From the NCBI GenBank assembly GCA_965278965.1, contig OZ257127.1, forward strand, positions 2,666,001-2,730,000: a stretch of DNA of 64,000 bases, read 5' to 3'. Shown here one piece after another: positions 40,028-49,487 of this stretch. Both the position numbers and the translations under genes were made by a program. Under the pieces are notes generated by a model. That model did no database searches. It was not told the origin of the DNA and worked only from the letters and a program-made list of their open reading frames with translations. This stretch comes from UBA10649 sp965278965 (lineage in GTDB: Bacteria > Actinomycetota > Actinomycetes > S36-B12). How positions within the stretch are numbered: position 1 is the stretch's first letter; every line of letters starts with the position of its first letter.

Positions 40028-42441
40028 GGGGCCTGGCGGCTCACTGCCACGTCGACGACCCGACCGCCGACGTTGACCTGCCAGTGGCCCGTGTCGAGGT
40101 ACCCGGGGTCGACGACGCCCCCGTCGGCCCGTCGGGCGTAGGCCAGCCCGACGCACGCGCCGATCGTCGTCCCGAACGCGACGGACGTGACCTGCCCGGC
40201 GCCGACGCCGTCGCGTAGGAGCAGCTCGCCGCCCCACATCATCACGTCAGGGTCGGCCGCGACGAACGAGACCAGACGCCGGCGAACCCCGTCGGCCCGC
40301 GCCTGCTCGACCGCCGCGCGGCCCAGGAAGTCGATGTCGGTCTTCAGCTTCGTCGCGAACAGCAGACCGGCCTCGACGGGGTTGTAGTCAGGCCCGAGCT
40401 CGGGGCCGAACGCGCGGTACCCCTTCTCCAGCCGCAGCGCGTTGATCGCGTAGTAGCCGGCGTGCGCGAGCCCGTGGTCGCGGCCGGCGTCCTCGACCTG
40501 GGCGAACACGCCGGCGGCGAACTCGGCCGGGACGTAGAGCTCCCAGCCGAGCTCGCCGACGTACGTGAGCCGGGTGGCGCGGACGGTGGCGTAGCCGAGG
40601 TCGATCTCGCGGCTGTCACCGAACGCGAACGCGTCGTCGGTCAGGTCGGACCGCGTCAGCGACTGCAGGAGGTCGCGCGACCGCGGACCCATGACGCCGA
40701 GGACCGCATATGCGCTCGACACATCCGTCACCTCGACCCGGCGGTCGCCGGCGTGCCGGCGGATCCAGTCCCGGTCGCGGACAGGGGAGCCGGCGCTGGT
40801 GACCCACAGGTACGCGTCGTCGGCGAGCCGCGTCACCGTGACGTCGGCCTCGTACGTGCCGCGTGAGCTGAGGACGCCCGTGTAGACCGTGCGGTCGACG
40901 GGGACGGCGACGTCCGCCGTGCACAGCCACTGCAGGAGGTCCTCGGCGTCCGGCCCCTGCACGAGCAGCTTGCCGAACGACGTCTCGTCGAACAGGGCGA
41001 CCGCCTCGCGTGTCGCGCACTGCTCGGCATCGACCCACGGCTTCCAGTTCTGGAACCCCCATGAGTAGTCGATGACGGGCTGCTGCCCGGGCGGGGCGAA
41101 GAAGTTCGGCCGCTCCCAGCCCATCTTGGAGCCGAAGCCGGCGCCGCGCTCGGCGACCAGCGCGTGCACCGGCGAGCGCCGGAACGGCCGCGCGGTGTCG
41201 AACTCGCGGTTGGGCCAGGGGATCGCGTAGTGCAGTCCGAGGACCTCGCCGACGCGGGCCCGCAGCCACGGGGTGTTGCCGTTGAACGGCGCGAAGCGGC
41301 GGATGTCGACGCCGACCAGGTCGGACTGCGGCTCGCCGGCGACGATCCACTCCGCCAGCGCCTTGCCGGCGCCGCCGGCGGACGCGATGCCGACCGAGTT
41401 GAAGCCGGCGGCGACGAAGAAGTTGCGCAGCTCGGGCGCCTCCCCGAGGACGAACTGGTTGTCCGGAGTGAAGCTCTCGGGGCCGTTGTAGAACTTCTTG
41501 ATCCCGGTGTGGTGGAGCGCGGGAACCCGGTGCAGCGCGCTGTCCATCAGGATCTCGAAGTGGTCCCAGTCCTCCTCCAGGAGCGCGAACTCGAACGGGT
41601 AGGGGATCGCATCCGGCGCGACCCACGGCTTGGCGACGGGCTCGAAACCGCCGACGACCAGGCCGCCGACCTCCTCCTTCATGTACGTGTACCCGTCAGG
41701 GTCGCGCAGGATCGGCATCATCCGCTCGACGCCCTCGATCGGCTCGGTCACGACGTAGAAGTGCTCGGCCGAGTGCAGCGGCACCGTGACGCCGGCCATC
41801 GCGCCGATCGCCTTGGCCCACTGGCCGCCGCAGTTGACGACGATCTCGGCCTCGATGTCGCCGTCATCGGTGCGGACGCCCGTCACGGCCCCGTCCCGGA
41901 CGTCGAACCCGATGACCCGCGTGCGCTCGACGACTCGGACGCCCAGCTGCCGTGCGCCCTTGGCGAGGGACTGCGTGACGTCGGTCGGGTTGGCCGTGCC
42001 GTCGAACGGCAGCCAGATCGCGCCCTGGAGGTCGTCGGTCCGCAGGATCGGCACCCGCTCGGCCGCCTGCGCGGGCGTGAGGATCTCGCACGCGAGGTCG
42101 AACGCTTCCGCCGCGGCCGCCGTCCGCAGCAGCTGGACCATCCGGTCGGGCGTGCGGGCGACGGTCACGCCGCCGCACTGCTTGTAGCCGGTCGCGAGGC
42201 CGGTCTCCGCCTCGAGTGACTGGTACAGCCGGGCGGAGTACTGGACCAGCCGGGTGCCGCTCTCCGACGCCCGCAGCTGCCCGACGAGCCCTGCCGCGTG
42301 CCAGGTCGTCCCGGAGGAGAGCCGGCCCTGCTCGACGAGGACGACGTCGGTGACGCCGAGGTGGGCCAGGTGGTAGGCGACGCTCGCGCCCACGATGCCG
42401 CCGCCGACGACGACCACGCGTGCACGGTCGGGGACGCTCAC
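39994..42441 (-). CDS. Dimethylglycine/sarcosine-dehydrogenase-like FAD/GcvT fusion enzyme
   Basis: An 815-residue two-part protein. The N-terminal half is a DAO-type FAD domain (VVVVGGGIVGASVAYHLA; the SSGTTWHAAGL segment is where family members attach FAD covalently to His). The C-terminal half is a GcvT-like tetrahydrofolate domain (RGTYEADVTVTRL, ELGWELYVPAEF). Such enzymes demethylate N-methyl amines or dimethylglycine and pass the carbon to tetrahydrofolate. TAGGCT lies 6 bases before the GTG (leaderless). It stands alone; no sarcosine oxidase or glycine cleavage genes flank it, so the substrate remains open. Confidence 0.88.
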   Translation of the reverse strand: MSVPDRARVVVVGGGIVGASVAYHLAHLGVTDVVLVEQGRLSSGTTWHAAGLVGQLRASESGTRLVQYSARLYQSLEAETGLATGYKQCGGVTVARTPDRMVQLLRTAAAAEAFDLACEILTPAQAAERVPILRTDDLQGAIWLPFDGTANPTDVTQSLAKGARQLGVRVVERTRVIGFDVRDGAVTGVRTDDGDIEAEIVVNCGGQWAKAIGAMAGVTVPLHSAEHFYVVTEPIEGVERMMPILRDPDGYTYMKEEVGGLVVGGFEPVAKPWVAPDAIPYPFEFALLEEDWDHFEILMDSALHRVPALHHTGIKKFYNGPESFTPDNQFVLGEAPELRNFFVAAGFNSVGIASAGGAGKALAEWIVAGEPQSDLVGVDIRRFAPFNGNTPWLRARVGEVLGLHYAIPWPNREFDTARPFRRSPVHALVAERGAGFGSKMGWERPNFFAPPGQQPVIDYSWGFQNWKPWVDAEQCATREAVALFDETSFGKLLVQGPDAEDLLQWLCTADVAVPVDRTVYTGVLSSRGTYEADVTVTRLADDAYLWVTSAGSPVRDRDWIRRHAGDRRVEVTDVSSAYAVLGVMGPRSRDLLQSLTRSDLTDDAFAFGDSREIDLGYATVRATRLTYVGELGWELYVPAEFAAGVFAQVEDAGRDHGLAHAGYYAINALRLEKGYRAFGPELGPDYNPVEAGLLFATKLKTDIDFLGRAAVEQARADGVRRRLVSFVAADPDVMMWGGELLLRDGVGAGQVTSVAFGTTIGACVGLAYARRADGGVVDPGYLDTGHWQVNVGGRVVDVAVSRQAPYDPTSARVRG

Positions 42442-42527
42442 GCGCCGAGCCTAGGGGCAGACCGCCCGCGAACCGGGCGGACCGAAGAGGTCGCCAGCGG
42501 CGTCGGCGGGCGCGCTAGTTTGACGCC

Positions 42528-43067
42528 GTGACGACCGATGACGCCGCCGCCCGCACGCCGGACGAGGACGGCCCGTCAGGACAGGACGGCCCGCCCGAGC
42601 TCGGGATGACGTGGGCCATCAAGCGCTCGTTCGTCGGCTACATCCTCGGGATGCCCGACGGCCAGGCGTCGGCCGCCGACGGCGCGTGGCCCTTGCCGGA
42701 CCTGAGCGTGGTCTACGCGCACGATCCGTCCGTGCCGCAGGACGAGCTCGGCCGCGGCTGGGCCTTCCGCGGCGACGTCCGCTTCGCCGGGCACTTCGGC
42801 ATGCTCTTCGTCCGCATCGCCTTCCCGTGGATCGTCTGGACGGACGACGCCGTGATGCTGACCATCGCCGACCCGGACGGCGAGGACGACGCGAAGCGCG
42901 TGGCCATCGCGACGGTCGAGCTGGAGGAGACCGGTCCCGGGGAGTGGACGTCCACCGAGGTCGCTCTCACCGCGGCCGGGTCGGAGATCTTCAACCACGT
43001 CTACCCGGTGGGCGACCCGATGGACCCGTTCGTCCTGCGCGTCCCCGCGGAGGGCCCCGTCGCCTGA
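42528..43067 (+). CDS. HtaA-domain protein without signal peptide
   Basis: A 179-residue protein with an HtaA-type heme-binding-domain pattern: MTWAIKRSFVGYILGMPDG, WAFRGDVRFAGHFGMLFVRIAFPW and VYPVGDPMDPFVL. In corynebacteria HtaA domains bind hemoglobin heme at the cell surface, but here no signal peptide or anchor is seen, so an intracellular role is likely. TAGTTT lies 6 bases before the GTG (leaderless). A heme-degrading MhuD homologue lies 10 kb to the right. It overlaps the convergent gene by 67 bases. Family assignment is by pattern only. Confidence 0.7.
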   Translation: MTTDDAAARTPDEDGPSGQDGPPELGMTWAIKRSFVGYILGMPDGQASAADGAWPLPDLSVVYAHDPSVPQDELGRGWAFRGDVRFAGHFGMLFVRIAFPWIVWTDDAVMLTIADPDGEDDAKRVAIATVELEETGPGEWTSTEVALTAAGSEIFNHVYPVGDPMDPFVLRVPAEGPVA

Positions 43068-43423
43068 TCGGCTGGCGCCGCGGCCGGGGTGCGCTGACGC
43101 ACCTGCTGCTCGGTCCAGTTCACCCCGCAGGCGAACACCCACAGGTCGCCGGACAGGTGCTCCTGCGGCGGCAGCACAAGTTGACCGTCGACCAGGCCCC
43201 GCATCCATACGCGGTAGTCGTCGATGAACGAACGGTCATCGGTCTCCCCCCAGGGGCGGCCACCGGAGTACCCGGTCAGCGCGACGACGACCAGCCCGAC
43301 GCCTGAGACGTGGTGCTGCTGCAGCAGTGCCCATGACCGACCGAGCGGCCGCCACCGCCACGGCCCGAGGTCCTTCGACTCCGACATCCCGGCGATCTCG
43401 ACCGGCGTTGCGGGGTAGTACAC
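43001..43423 (-). CDS. Uncharacterised 140-residue protein
   Basis: I do not recognise this family. The GTG at 43423 follows GGAAGG. The middle (GPWRWRPLGRSWALLQQHH, WGETDDRSFIDDYRVWMRGL, SGDLWVFACGVNW) is rich in Trp and Arg, and codon usage is normal for the genome, which supports it being real. The C-terminal 25 residues are Ala/Pro/Thr-rich and overlap the convergent HtaA gene. No membrane helix or signal peptide is evident. An internal ATG at 43387 is a possible later start. Confidence 0.55.
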   Translation of the reverse strand: MYYPATPVEIAGMSESKDLGPWRWRPLGRSWALLQQHHVSGVGLVVVALTGYSGGRPWGETDDRSFIDDYRVWMRGLVDGQLVLPPQEHLSGDLWVFACGVNWTEQQVRQRTPAAAPADQATGPSAGTRRTNGSIGSPTG

Positions 43424-43537
43424 GCGGGGAGCCTTCCGTCGTGCGGCTCGACCCCGGACGGTTCGTCACGCTAGCCCGACGCGACTGAGGCCTGTCAAGC
43501 AGCGGACGCGGTCGTCGGTCGTCGCGACGATCGTCGG

Positions 43538-43612
43538 TGGAGCCCCCGGTCAGGTTTGAACTGACGACCTACCGCTTACAAGGCGGTTGCTCTACCACTG
43601 AGCTACAGGGGC
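43538..43612 (-). tRNA. tRNA-Thr (anticodon TGT)
   Basis: Reads leftwards from 43612. The acceptor arm is GCCCCTG pairing with CGGGGGC, D-arm GCTC/GAGC, anticodon arm ACCGC-CTTGTAA-GCGGT with anticodon TGT, and T-arm GTCAG-TTCAAAC-CTGAC. CCA is encoded at 43538-43540. It decodes ACA and, by wobble, ACG/ACU. The long plus-strand reading frame here (often annotated as a protein containing PVRFELTTYR) is an artefact of the tRNA complement. Confidence 0.95.
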
Positions 43613-43653
43613 GATGGTGCGCTGCGAAGCCTATGCGCCGCAGCCGGAGCCGG

Positions 43654-44955
43654 TCAGCCCAGCGGTTCGCCGCCGAGCTCCTGCGACAGCGCCTGCACCG
43701 CACGCCAGCAGTCGTGGTGCGTGTTGTACAGCGGTGCCGGCGCGAGTCGGATGATGTCCGGCGGCCGGTCGTCGGCGACGACGCCCCAGTTGCCGCTGAG
43801 CCGGTCGACGAGGTCGGCGGCGTCGACGCCGACACGCACCGACAGCTGCGCGCCGTGCGCGGCGTCGGCGGCAGGCGTCACGACCTGGCACCCGATCCGC
43901 GGGCCGACCGCGTCCAGCAGCGCGCGCAGGTAGCCGGTCAGCCGCAGGCTGCGCGCCCGTAGAGCGGGCATGCCGACCTCGTCGAAGATCGCGACGGACG
44001 TGCGCACGGGCGCCAGCGCGAGGATCGGCGGGTTCGACACCATCCACGCGTCGGCGGTCTCCGGGGGAGCGGACTGGGGCCGCATCTCGAACCGCGTCGC
44101 CGGGTCCGTGCCCCACCATCCCTCGAGCCGCGGCAGCGACCGGTCGGCGAGGTGACGCTCGTGGACGAACGCCGCGGCGATCGCCCCGGGGCCGGAGTTG
44201 AGGTACTTGTACGTGCACCACGCGGCGAAGTCGACATCGTCGTCGTGGAGCGACAGTGGGATGTTGCCGGCCGCGTGCGCGAGGTCCCAGCCGACGGTCG
44301 CGCCGATGTCGTGGCCGGCGGCGGTGATCGCCGCGATGTCGAGCACCTCACCGGTCCGGTAGTTCACGCCGCCGAGCAGGATCGTCGCGATCGAGTGCGC
44401 GTGCTCGCTCAGCGTGCGGAGCACGTCCTCGGTCCGAAGGGTGTCCTCGCCGGGGCGCGGTGCCAGTCGCAGGACCGCAGTGTCGGGGTCGTGGCCCCGG
44501 AAGCCCACGTGGCTGCGAACGGCGTACGAGTCGGACGAGAACGCGTGGTCCTCGATGACGACGCGGTGGCGGATCGGAGTGGGCCGGTAGAACGACGCGA
44601 GCAGGAGGTGCAAGTTCACCGTGAGCGTGTTCATCACGGCGATCTCGTCCGGGAGCGCACCGACGATGCGGGCCATCGGTCCGCGGATCGCCTCGTGGTA
44701 CCGCGTCCATGGCCGGGCGCCAGAGGCGTGGCCGAGGACGGCGAGCTCCTCCCACGAGTCGATCTCGGCCATGACGTCGGCGCGGGCCTCCCGCGGCTGG
44801 GCGCCGAGGGAGTTGCCCGCGAGGTAGGCGGCGAGGGGGAACTCGCCCCCGATCGACGTCGGGATCAGGAAGTCGCCTCGGCGCAGCGCCGGGTCGGGCT
44901 CGGCGTCCAGCGTCAGTGCTGTGTCCTCGCCCAAGTCGATCGTCACGGGGGTCAT
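43654..44955 (-). CDS. kynU: Kynureninase
   Basis: A 433-residue PLP enzyme that cleaves kynurenine (or 3-hydroxykynurenine) to anthranilate and alanine. The PLP lysine is in AAWCTYKYLNSGPG, LAGNSLG near residue 48 and WDLAHAAGNIPL are characteristic, and ALAPVRTSVAIFDEVG follows. Length is typical. No tryptophan dioxygenase or kynurenine formamidase gene is within view, so tryptophan breakdown genes must be elsewhere. It diverges from the CPBP protease gene and lies next to tRNA-Thr. Confidence 0.93.
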   Translation of the reverse strand: MTPVTIDLGEDTALTLDAEPDPALRRGDFLIPTSIGGEFPLAAYLAGNSLGAQPREARADVMAEIDSWEELAVLGHASGARPWTRYHEAIRGPMARIVGALPDEIAVMNTLTVNLHLLLASFYRPTPIRHRVVIEDHAFSSDSYAVRSHVGFRGHDPDTAVLRLAPRPGEDTLRTEDVLRTLSEHAHSIATILLGGVNYRTGEVLDIAAITAAGHDIGATVGWDLAHAAGNIPLSLHDDDVDFAAWCTYKYLNSGPGAIAAAFVHERHLADRSLPRLEGWWGTDPATRFEMRPQSAPPETADAWMVSNPPILALAPVRTSVAIFDEVGMPALRARSLRLTGYLRALLDAVGPRIGCQVVTPAADAAHGAQLSVRVGVDAADLVDRLSGNWGVVADDRPPDIIRLAPAPLYNTHHDCWRAVQALSQELGGEPLG

Positions 44956-45035
44956 TCAATACCTGCGGCGCCGGGGGCGCAGGCGCCCTCGTCGGCCACC
45001 GCTTCGCCTCCTGCCGCGCACCTACACTGACGGTG

Positions 45036-45836
45036 ATGTTCGACCTCGTGGCACCAGCGCAGGAGACGGGGCTGGCCTGGTGGCCGGTCGTCGTCGTGGT
45101 GGTCGCGCTCGTGGTCCTCAACATCGCGAACAACCGGCTCGCCCCCCAGACGCACTACCTGCTGTGGAGCTTCGGCGGCTCGGTGCTGCTGCTGGCGTTC
45201 GGGCTGCTCGACGGCAACACGTGGACCGACATGGGCCTGGGCTGGGCCTACCTGCTGCCCGGCACGATCTGGGCGGCCGCCTGCATCGCGCTCATCACGG
45301 CGGTCTACCTCATCGGCTCGGCGTTCAAGCGCACGCGATCGGCCTTCCACGACGAGCGGATGAGCACCCTCAGCGGCGGTCGGCTGATGTTCCAGGCCCT
45401 CATCGAGGTCCCGTTCGGCACAGTCCTGCTGGAGGAGATTGCCTTCCGGGCGGTCCTGCTGTCGATGCTCATCCGTCGGCTCGGCCTCGTCGGCGGAGTG
45501 GCCGTCGCGGCCGTCCTGTTCGGCCTGTGGCACATCCTGCCGAGCATCGGGACCCACGAGCAGAACCCGGCGCTCGGCTCGGTCGTCGGCCAGGGCCGGC
45601 GTGGCAACATCCTGGCCGTCCTGGCGAGCGTGCTGACGACGACGGTCGCGGGCGTGATCTTCGCCGCCCTCCGCCTTCTGTCGGGCAGCGTCCTCGCCCC
45701 GATGGGGCTGCACTGGGCCACGAACGGCCTCGGCTACGCCTTCTCCTGGCTCCTCATCCGGGAGCGGAACCGGCGCCTGGAGCGGCACCGACGTGAGGTG
45801 CGCGCCCGCCGGGACCGCGAGGTGGCAGGCGAATGA
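45036..45836 (+). CDS. CPBP-family intramembrane metalloprotease
   Basis: A 266-residue membrane protein with about six to seven helices. The Abi/CAAX-type motifs are in order: EEIAFRAVLL (E-E-x3-R), FGLWHILPS (F-x3-H) and HWATNGLGY (H-x3-N), the catalytic metal site inside the membrane. Members cut membrane proteins or process peptides and in some bacteria give immunity to bacteriocins. TACACT lies 7 bases before ATG 45036, suggesting a leaderless start; a GTG one codon earlier is possible. The C-terminus is a basic tail (RERNRRLERHRREVRARRDR). No toxin or bacteriocin gene adjoins. Confidence 0.88.
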   Translation: MFDLVAPAQETGLAWWPVVVVVVALVVLNIANNRLAPQTHYLLWSFGGSVLLLAFGLLDGNTWTDMGLGWAYLLPGTIWAAACIALITAVYLIGSAFKRTRSAFHDERMSTLSGGRLMFQALIEVPFGTVLLEEIAFRAVLLSMLIRRLGLVGGVAVAAVLFGLWHILPSIGTHEQNPALGSVVGQGRRGNILAVLASVLTTTVAGVIFAALRLLSGSVLAPMGLHWATNGLGYAFSWLLIRERNRRLERHRREVRARRDREVAGE

Positions 45837-45896
45837 CATGGATGGGATTCACCCCCTACGATGACGTGAACCGACGAACGGACAGGTGACGAGGAC

Positions 45897-46196
45897 GTGA
45901 CGATGGATGCTGCCGGGGCGCTCTCCCCGCGAGACGGCGTCGGCGCCGAGCTCTCCGACCGCGACCGGGAGATCCTGGAGTTCGAGCGGCAGTGGTGGAA
46001 GTACGCCGGCGCCAAGGAGCAGGCGATCCGCGACCTGTTCGACATGAGCAGCACCCGGTACTACCAGCTGCTCAACCAGCTCATCGACGATCCCCGCGCG
46101 CTCGCCCTCGACCCCATGCTGGTCAAGCGCCTGCGCCGGCTTCGTGCCTCCCGTCAGCGCGCCCGCTCGGCGCGCCGCCTCGGCATCGAGGCGTAG
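45897..46196 (+). CDS. DUF3263 protein
   Basis: A 99-residue actinobacterial protein. ILEFERQWWKYAGAKEQAIR followed by DLFDMSSTRYYQLLNQLI is the DUF3263 pattern, and the YYQLLNQLIDDP helix resembles a DNA-binding recognition helix; the C-terminus is Arg-rich (RRLRRLRASRQRARSARRL). Function is not established; a small nucleoid or regulatory protein is plausible. GTG start follows GACGAGGAC, a moderate ribosome site. It is 60 bases after the CPBP gene, possibly in the same transcript. Confidence 0.88.
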   Translation: MTMDAAGALSPRDGVGAELSDRDREILEFERQWWKYAGAKEQAIRDLFDMSSTRYYQLLNQLIDDPRALALDPMLVKRLRRLRASRQRARSARRLGIEA

Positions 46197-46226
46197 GGGC
46201 CAGGTCCGCACCTTTTGTACGATCGA

Positions 46227-46251
46227 CCGGTGCCGGTTCGTCCGGCACCGG
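46227..46251. other. Stem-loop in leader of the 46295 gene
   Basis: CCGGTGCCGG and CCGGCACCGG form a perfect 10-bp stem with a five-base loop 43 bases before the ATG. No T-run follows, so it may end the DUF3263 transcript weakly or stabilise the leader. TACGAT (46218-46223) lies just upstream. Confidence 0.5.
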
Positions 46252-46294
46252 CAGTCGGCGTATCCATCGCCGGCCCTGGTGAAGGGAAGCCCCC

Positions 46295-47524
46295 ATGCGG
46301 CGCTCACGGACGTTCGCGGCGGCGCTGGCTGCCGGAGCGGTGGCGGCGGCGACGCTGACCGCCGCGCCCGCCGCCCACGCGGCGACCCCCATCGTCATCT
46401 GGTCCGATGCGGCGCACGCCCCCGTCCTGGAGCAGCTGCTCAAGGACGGCTACCAGGGCTCGCCCGTCACCGTCGTCACTAAGGACCCGGCGACGGTCCG
46501 CGACGACCTCGTCGCGGCCAAGGCCGGCACGGCGCCCGACCTCGTGTGGGGTGACCTCGCCTGGACCGGCCCGCTGGCCGAGGCGAAGGTCATCGTCCCG
46601 GTGGTCATGGGCGCCAAGCGCGCCGCGAAGTTCCGGCCCAACGTGCGCGCCGGCAACCGGGTCGGCGCTGACAACTACGGCGTGCCGGTGCAGATCAGCA
46701 ACCTGGCCCTGGTGACGAACACGACGCTCGTCCCGACCCAGCCGACGACGTTCGCCGACCTGTCCGCGAAGGCCCTGAAGCTGGTCAAGAACAAGAAGGC
46801 GAAGGTGCCCTTCGCCCTTCCCCAGGGCAACGGGGCGAACCCGTACACGACGTTCCCCCTGTTCAGCGGCGTGGGCGGCTACCTGTTCGGCACGGCGAAG
46901 GCCGGCGGCCTGGACCCCAAGGACGTCGGGCTCGCCAGCAAGGCCCTGAAGAAGAACTCCGGGCAGATCGACGGCTGGAACGCCTCCGGGCTGCTCGACC
47001 CGGCGATGACCGTCGACGCCGCCCGCAACGCCTTCGTGAAGGGCCGCTCGCCGTTCTGGCTCGCCGGTCCCGAGGAGCTGGCCACGTTGATGAAGCTCAG
47101 CTTCGTCTACCGGATCGGGTCGGTGCCGCCGGTCGTCGCGGGCCGCAAGGCGGTGCCGCTGCTGACGATCCAGGGGGTCATGGTCACGCGCTTCGCGGAG
47201 AAGCACGGCGTCGCCGAGCAGGCCGCCGCGCTCGCGACGAAGTACCTCACGCGCCCGGGCGTGCAGCAGGCGCTCGCGAAGGCGTCCGGCTGGTACCCGG
47301 CGAACACGGTCGCGGCGGCGAAGGTCGACACCGGCGGCGGGCGGGTCCGGGCGATCGGCAACGCCGGGGCCGACGGCGTGCCGATGCCGAACATCGCCCA
47401 GGCCGCAGCCGTGTGGGAGCCGTACGGCACGGCGTGGTCCGCGTCGACCGCCGGGCCGTCCGCGACCCCGGCGAAGAAGGCGTTCACGATCGCCGAGAAG
47501 GCTGCCGTCTCGGCCATCGGCTAG
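46295..47524 (+). CDS. Secreted extracellular solute-binding protein (type 2, maltose-like)
   Basis: A 409-residue exported protein. The signal peptide (MRRSRTFAAALAAGAVAAAT, cleaved near AHA-A) lacks a lipobox Cys. The mature part looks like a cluster-D sugar-binding protein: PIVIWSDAAHAPVLEQLL, AAKAGTAPDLVWGDLAW, YGVPVQISNLALVTNTTLVP, FVKGRSPFWLAGP and a C-terminal YLTRPGVQQALAKASGWYP. No permease or ATPase gene is adjacent, so the protein is an orphan, maybe served by a remote transporter. GAAGGGAAG precedes the ATG. The ligand is not predictable. Confidence 0.85.
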   Translation: MRRSRTFAAALAAGAVAAATLTAAPAAHAATPIVIWSDAAHAPVLEQLLKDGYQGSPVTVVTKDPATVRDDLVAAKAGTAPDLVWGDLAWTGPLAEAKVIVPVVMGAKRAAKFRPNVRAGNRVGADNYGVPVQISNLALVTNTTLVPTQPTTFADLSAKALKLVKNKKAKVPFALPQGNGANPYTTFPLFSGVGGYLFGTAKAGGLDPKDVGLASKALKKNSGQIDGWNASGLLDPAMTVDAARNAFVKGRSPFWLAGPEELATLMKLSFVYRIGSVPPVVAGRKAVPLLTIQGVMVTRFAEKHGVAEQAAALATKYLTRPGVQQALAKASGWYPANTVAAAKVDTGGGRVRAIGNAGADGVPMPNIAQAAAVWEPYGTAWSASTAGPSATPAKKAFTIAEKAAVSAIG

Positions 47525-47536
47525 GCCTCCGGCGGG

Positions 47537-47598
47537 TTTGCACTCACCCGCGTCGAGTGCTAACTTCGGGGTTAGCACTCGACGGACCAGAGTGACAA
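47537..47598 (+). promoter_or_regulatory. groEL promoter with two tandem CIRCE operators
   Basis: TTTGCACTC (47537-47545), nine bases, GAGTGCTAA (47555-47563) form one CIRCE site (one mismatch). TTAGCACTC (47572-47580), nine bases, GAGTGACAA (47590-47598) form a second with two mismatches in the right arm. TTGCAC (47538-47543) and TAACTT (47561-47566), 17 apart, make the promoter, so HrcA would block it. Confidence 0.88.
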
Positions 47599-47632
47599 CT
47601 CACCTCAGGACGTTCCGGGAGGAACACCCCCC

Positions 47633-49270
<1,638 letters not shown>

Positions 49271-49290
49271 TCCACGCGCACTGAACGGCG

Positions 49291-49326
49291 GCGGGCCGGT
49301 CTCCTTCGGGAGGCCGGCCCGCTTCG
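49291..49326 (+). terminator. Terminator after groEL
   Basis: GCGGGCCGGTCTCC (49291-49304) pairs with 49309-49322 (one wobble) across a TTCG tetraloop-like loop, then TTCG. It begins 20 bases after the groEL stop. Confidence 0.75.
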
Positions 49327-49394
49327 CTGTGTGCGGGCCCGGCTACAGCAGCTCGATCCGCCGCGTCCGCTGCGCGGAGAGCAGGTCTGGGAGC

Positions 49395-49437
49395 ACGGCC
49401 CGTGTCGGCGGGCCATCTTCGCCCAATACGGCCCGTG
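49395..49437 (+). other. Direct repeat ACGGCCCGTG in cyclase leader
   Basis: ACGGCCCGTG occurs at 49395-49404 and 49428-49437, 33 bases (about three helix turns) apart, 50-90 bases before the cyclase ATG. It could be a pair of regulator sites or chance in GC-rich DNA. Confidence 0.3.
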
Positions 49438-49487
49438 CAGTGGCAAGGTTCGCCCCGGGGGCACGGCGGACCTGAGAGGTCGAGGCG

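Noticed and set aside
42462..42480. CCGCCCG/CGGGCGG hairpin between two divergent genes
   Set aside because: Short GC-only stem in a promoter region with no T-run or matching site elsewhere; no function can be supported.
43537..43962. Plus-strand open frame starting MEPPVRFELTTYRLQGG
   Set aside because: It is the complement of tRNA-Thr(TGT) plus kynureninase antisense; this translation is a well-known artefact in annotated genomes.
46304..47578. Minus-strand open frame of 424 codons opposite the solute-binding protein
   Set aside because: GC-rich antisense shadow; the plus strand has a signal peptide and family motifs.
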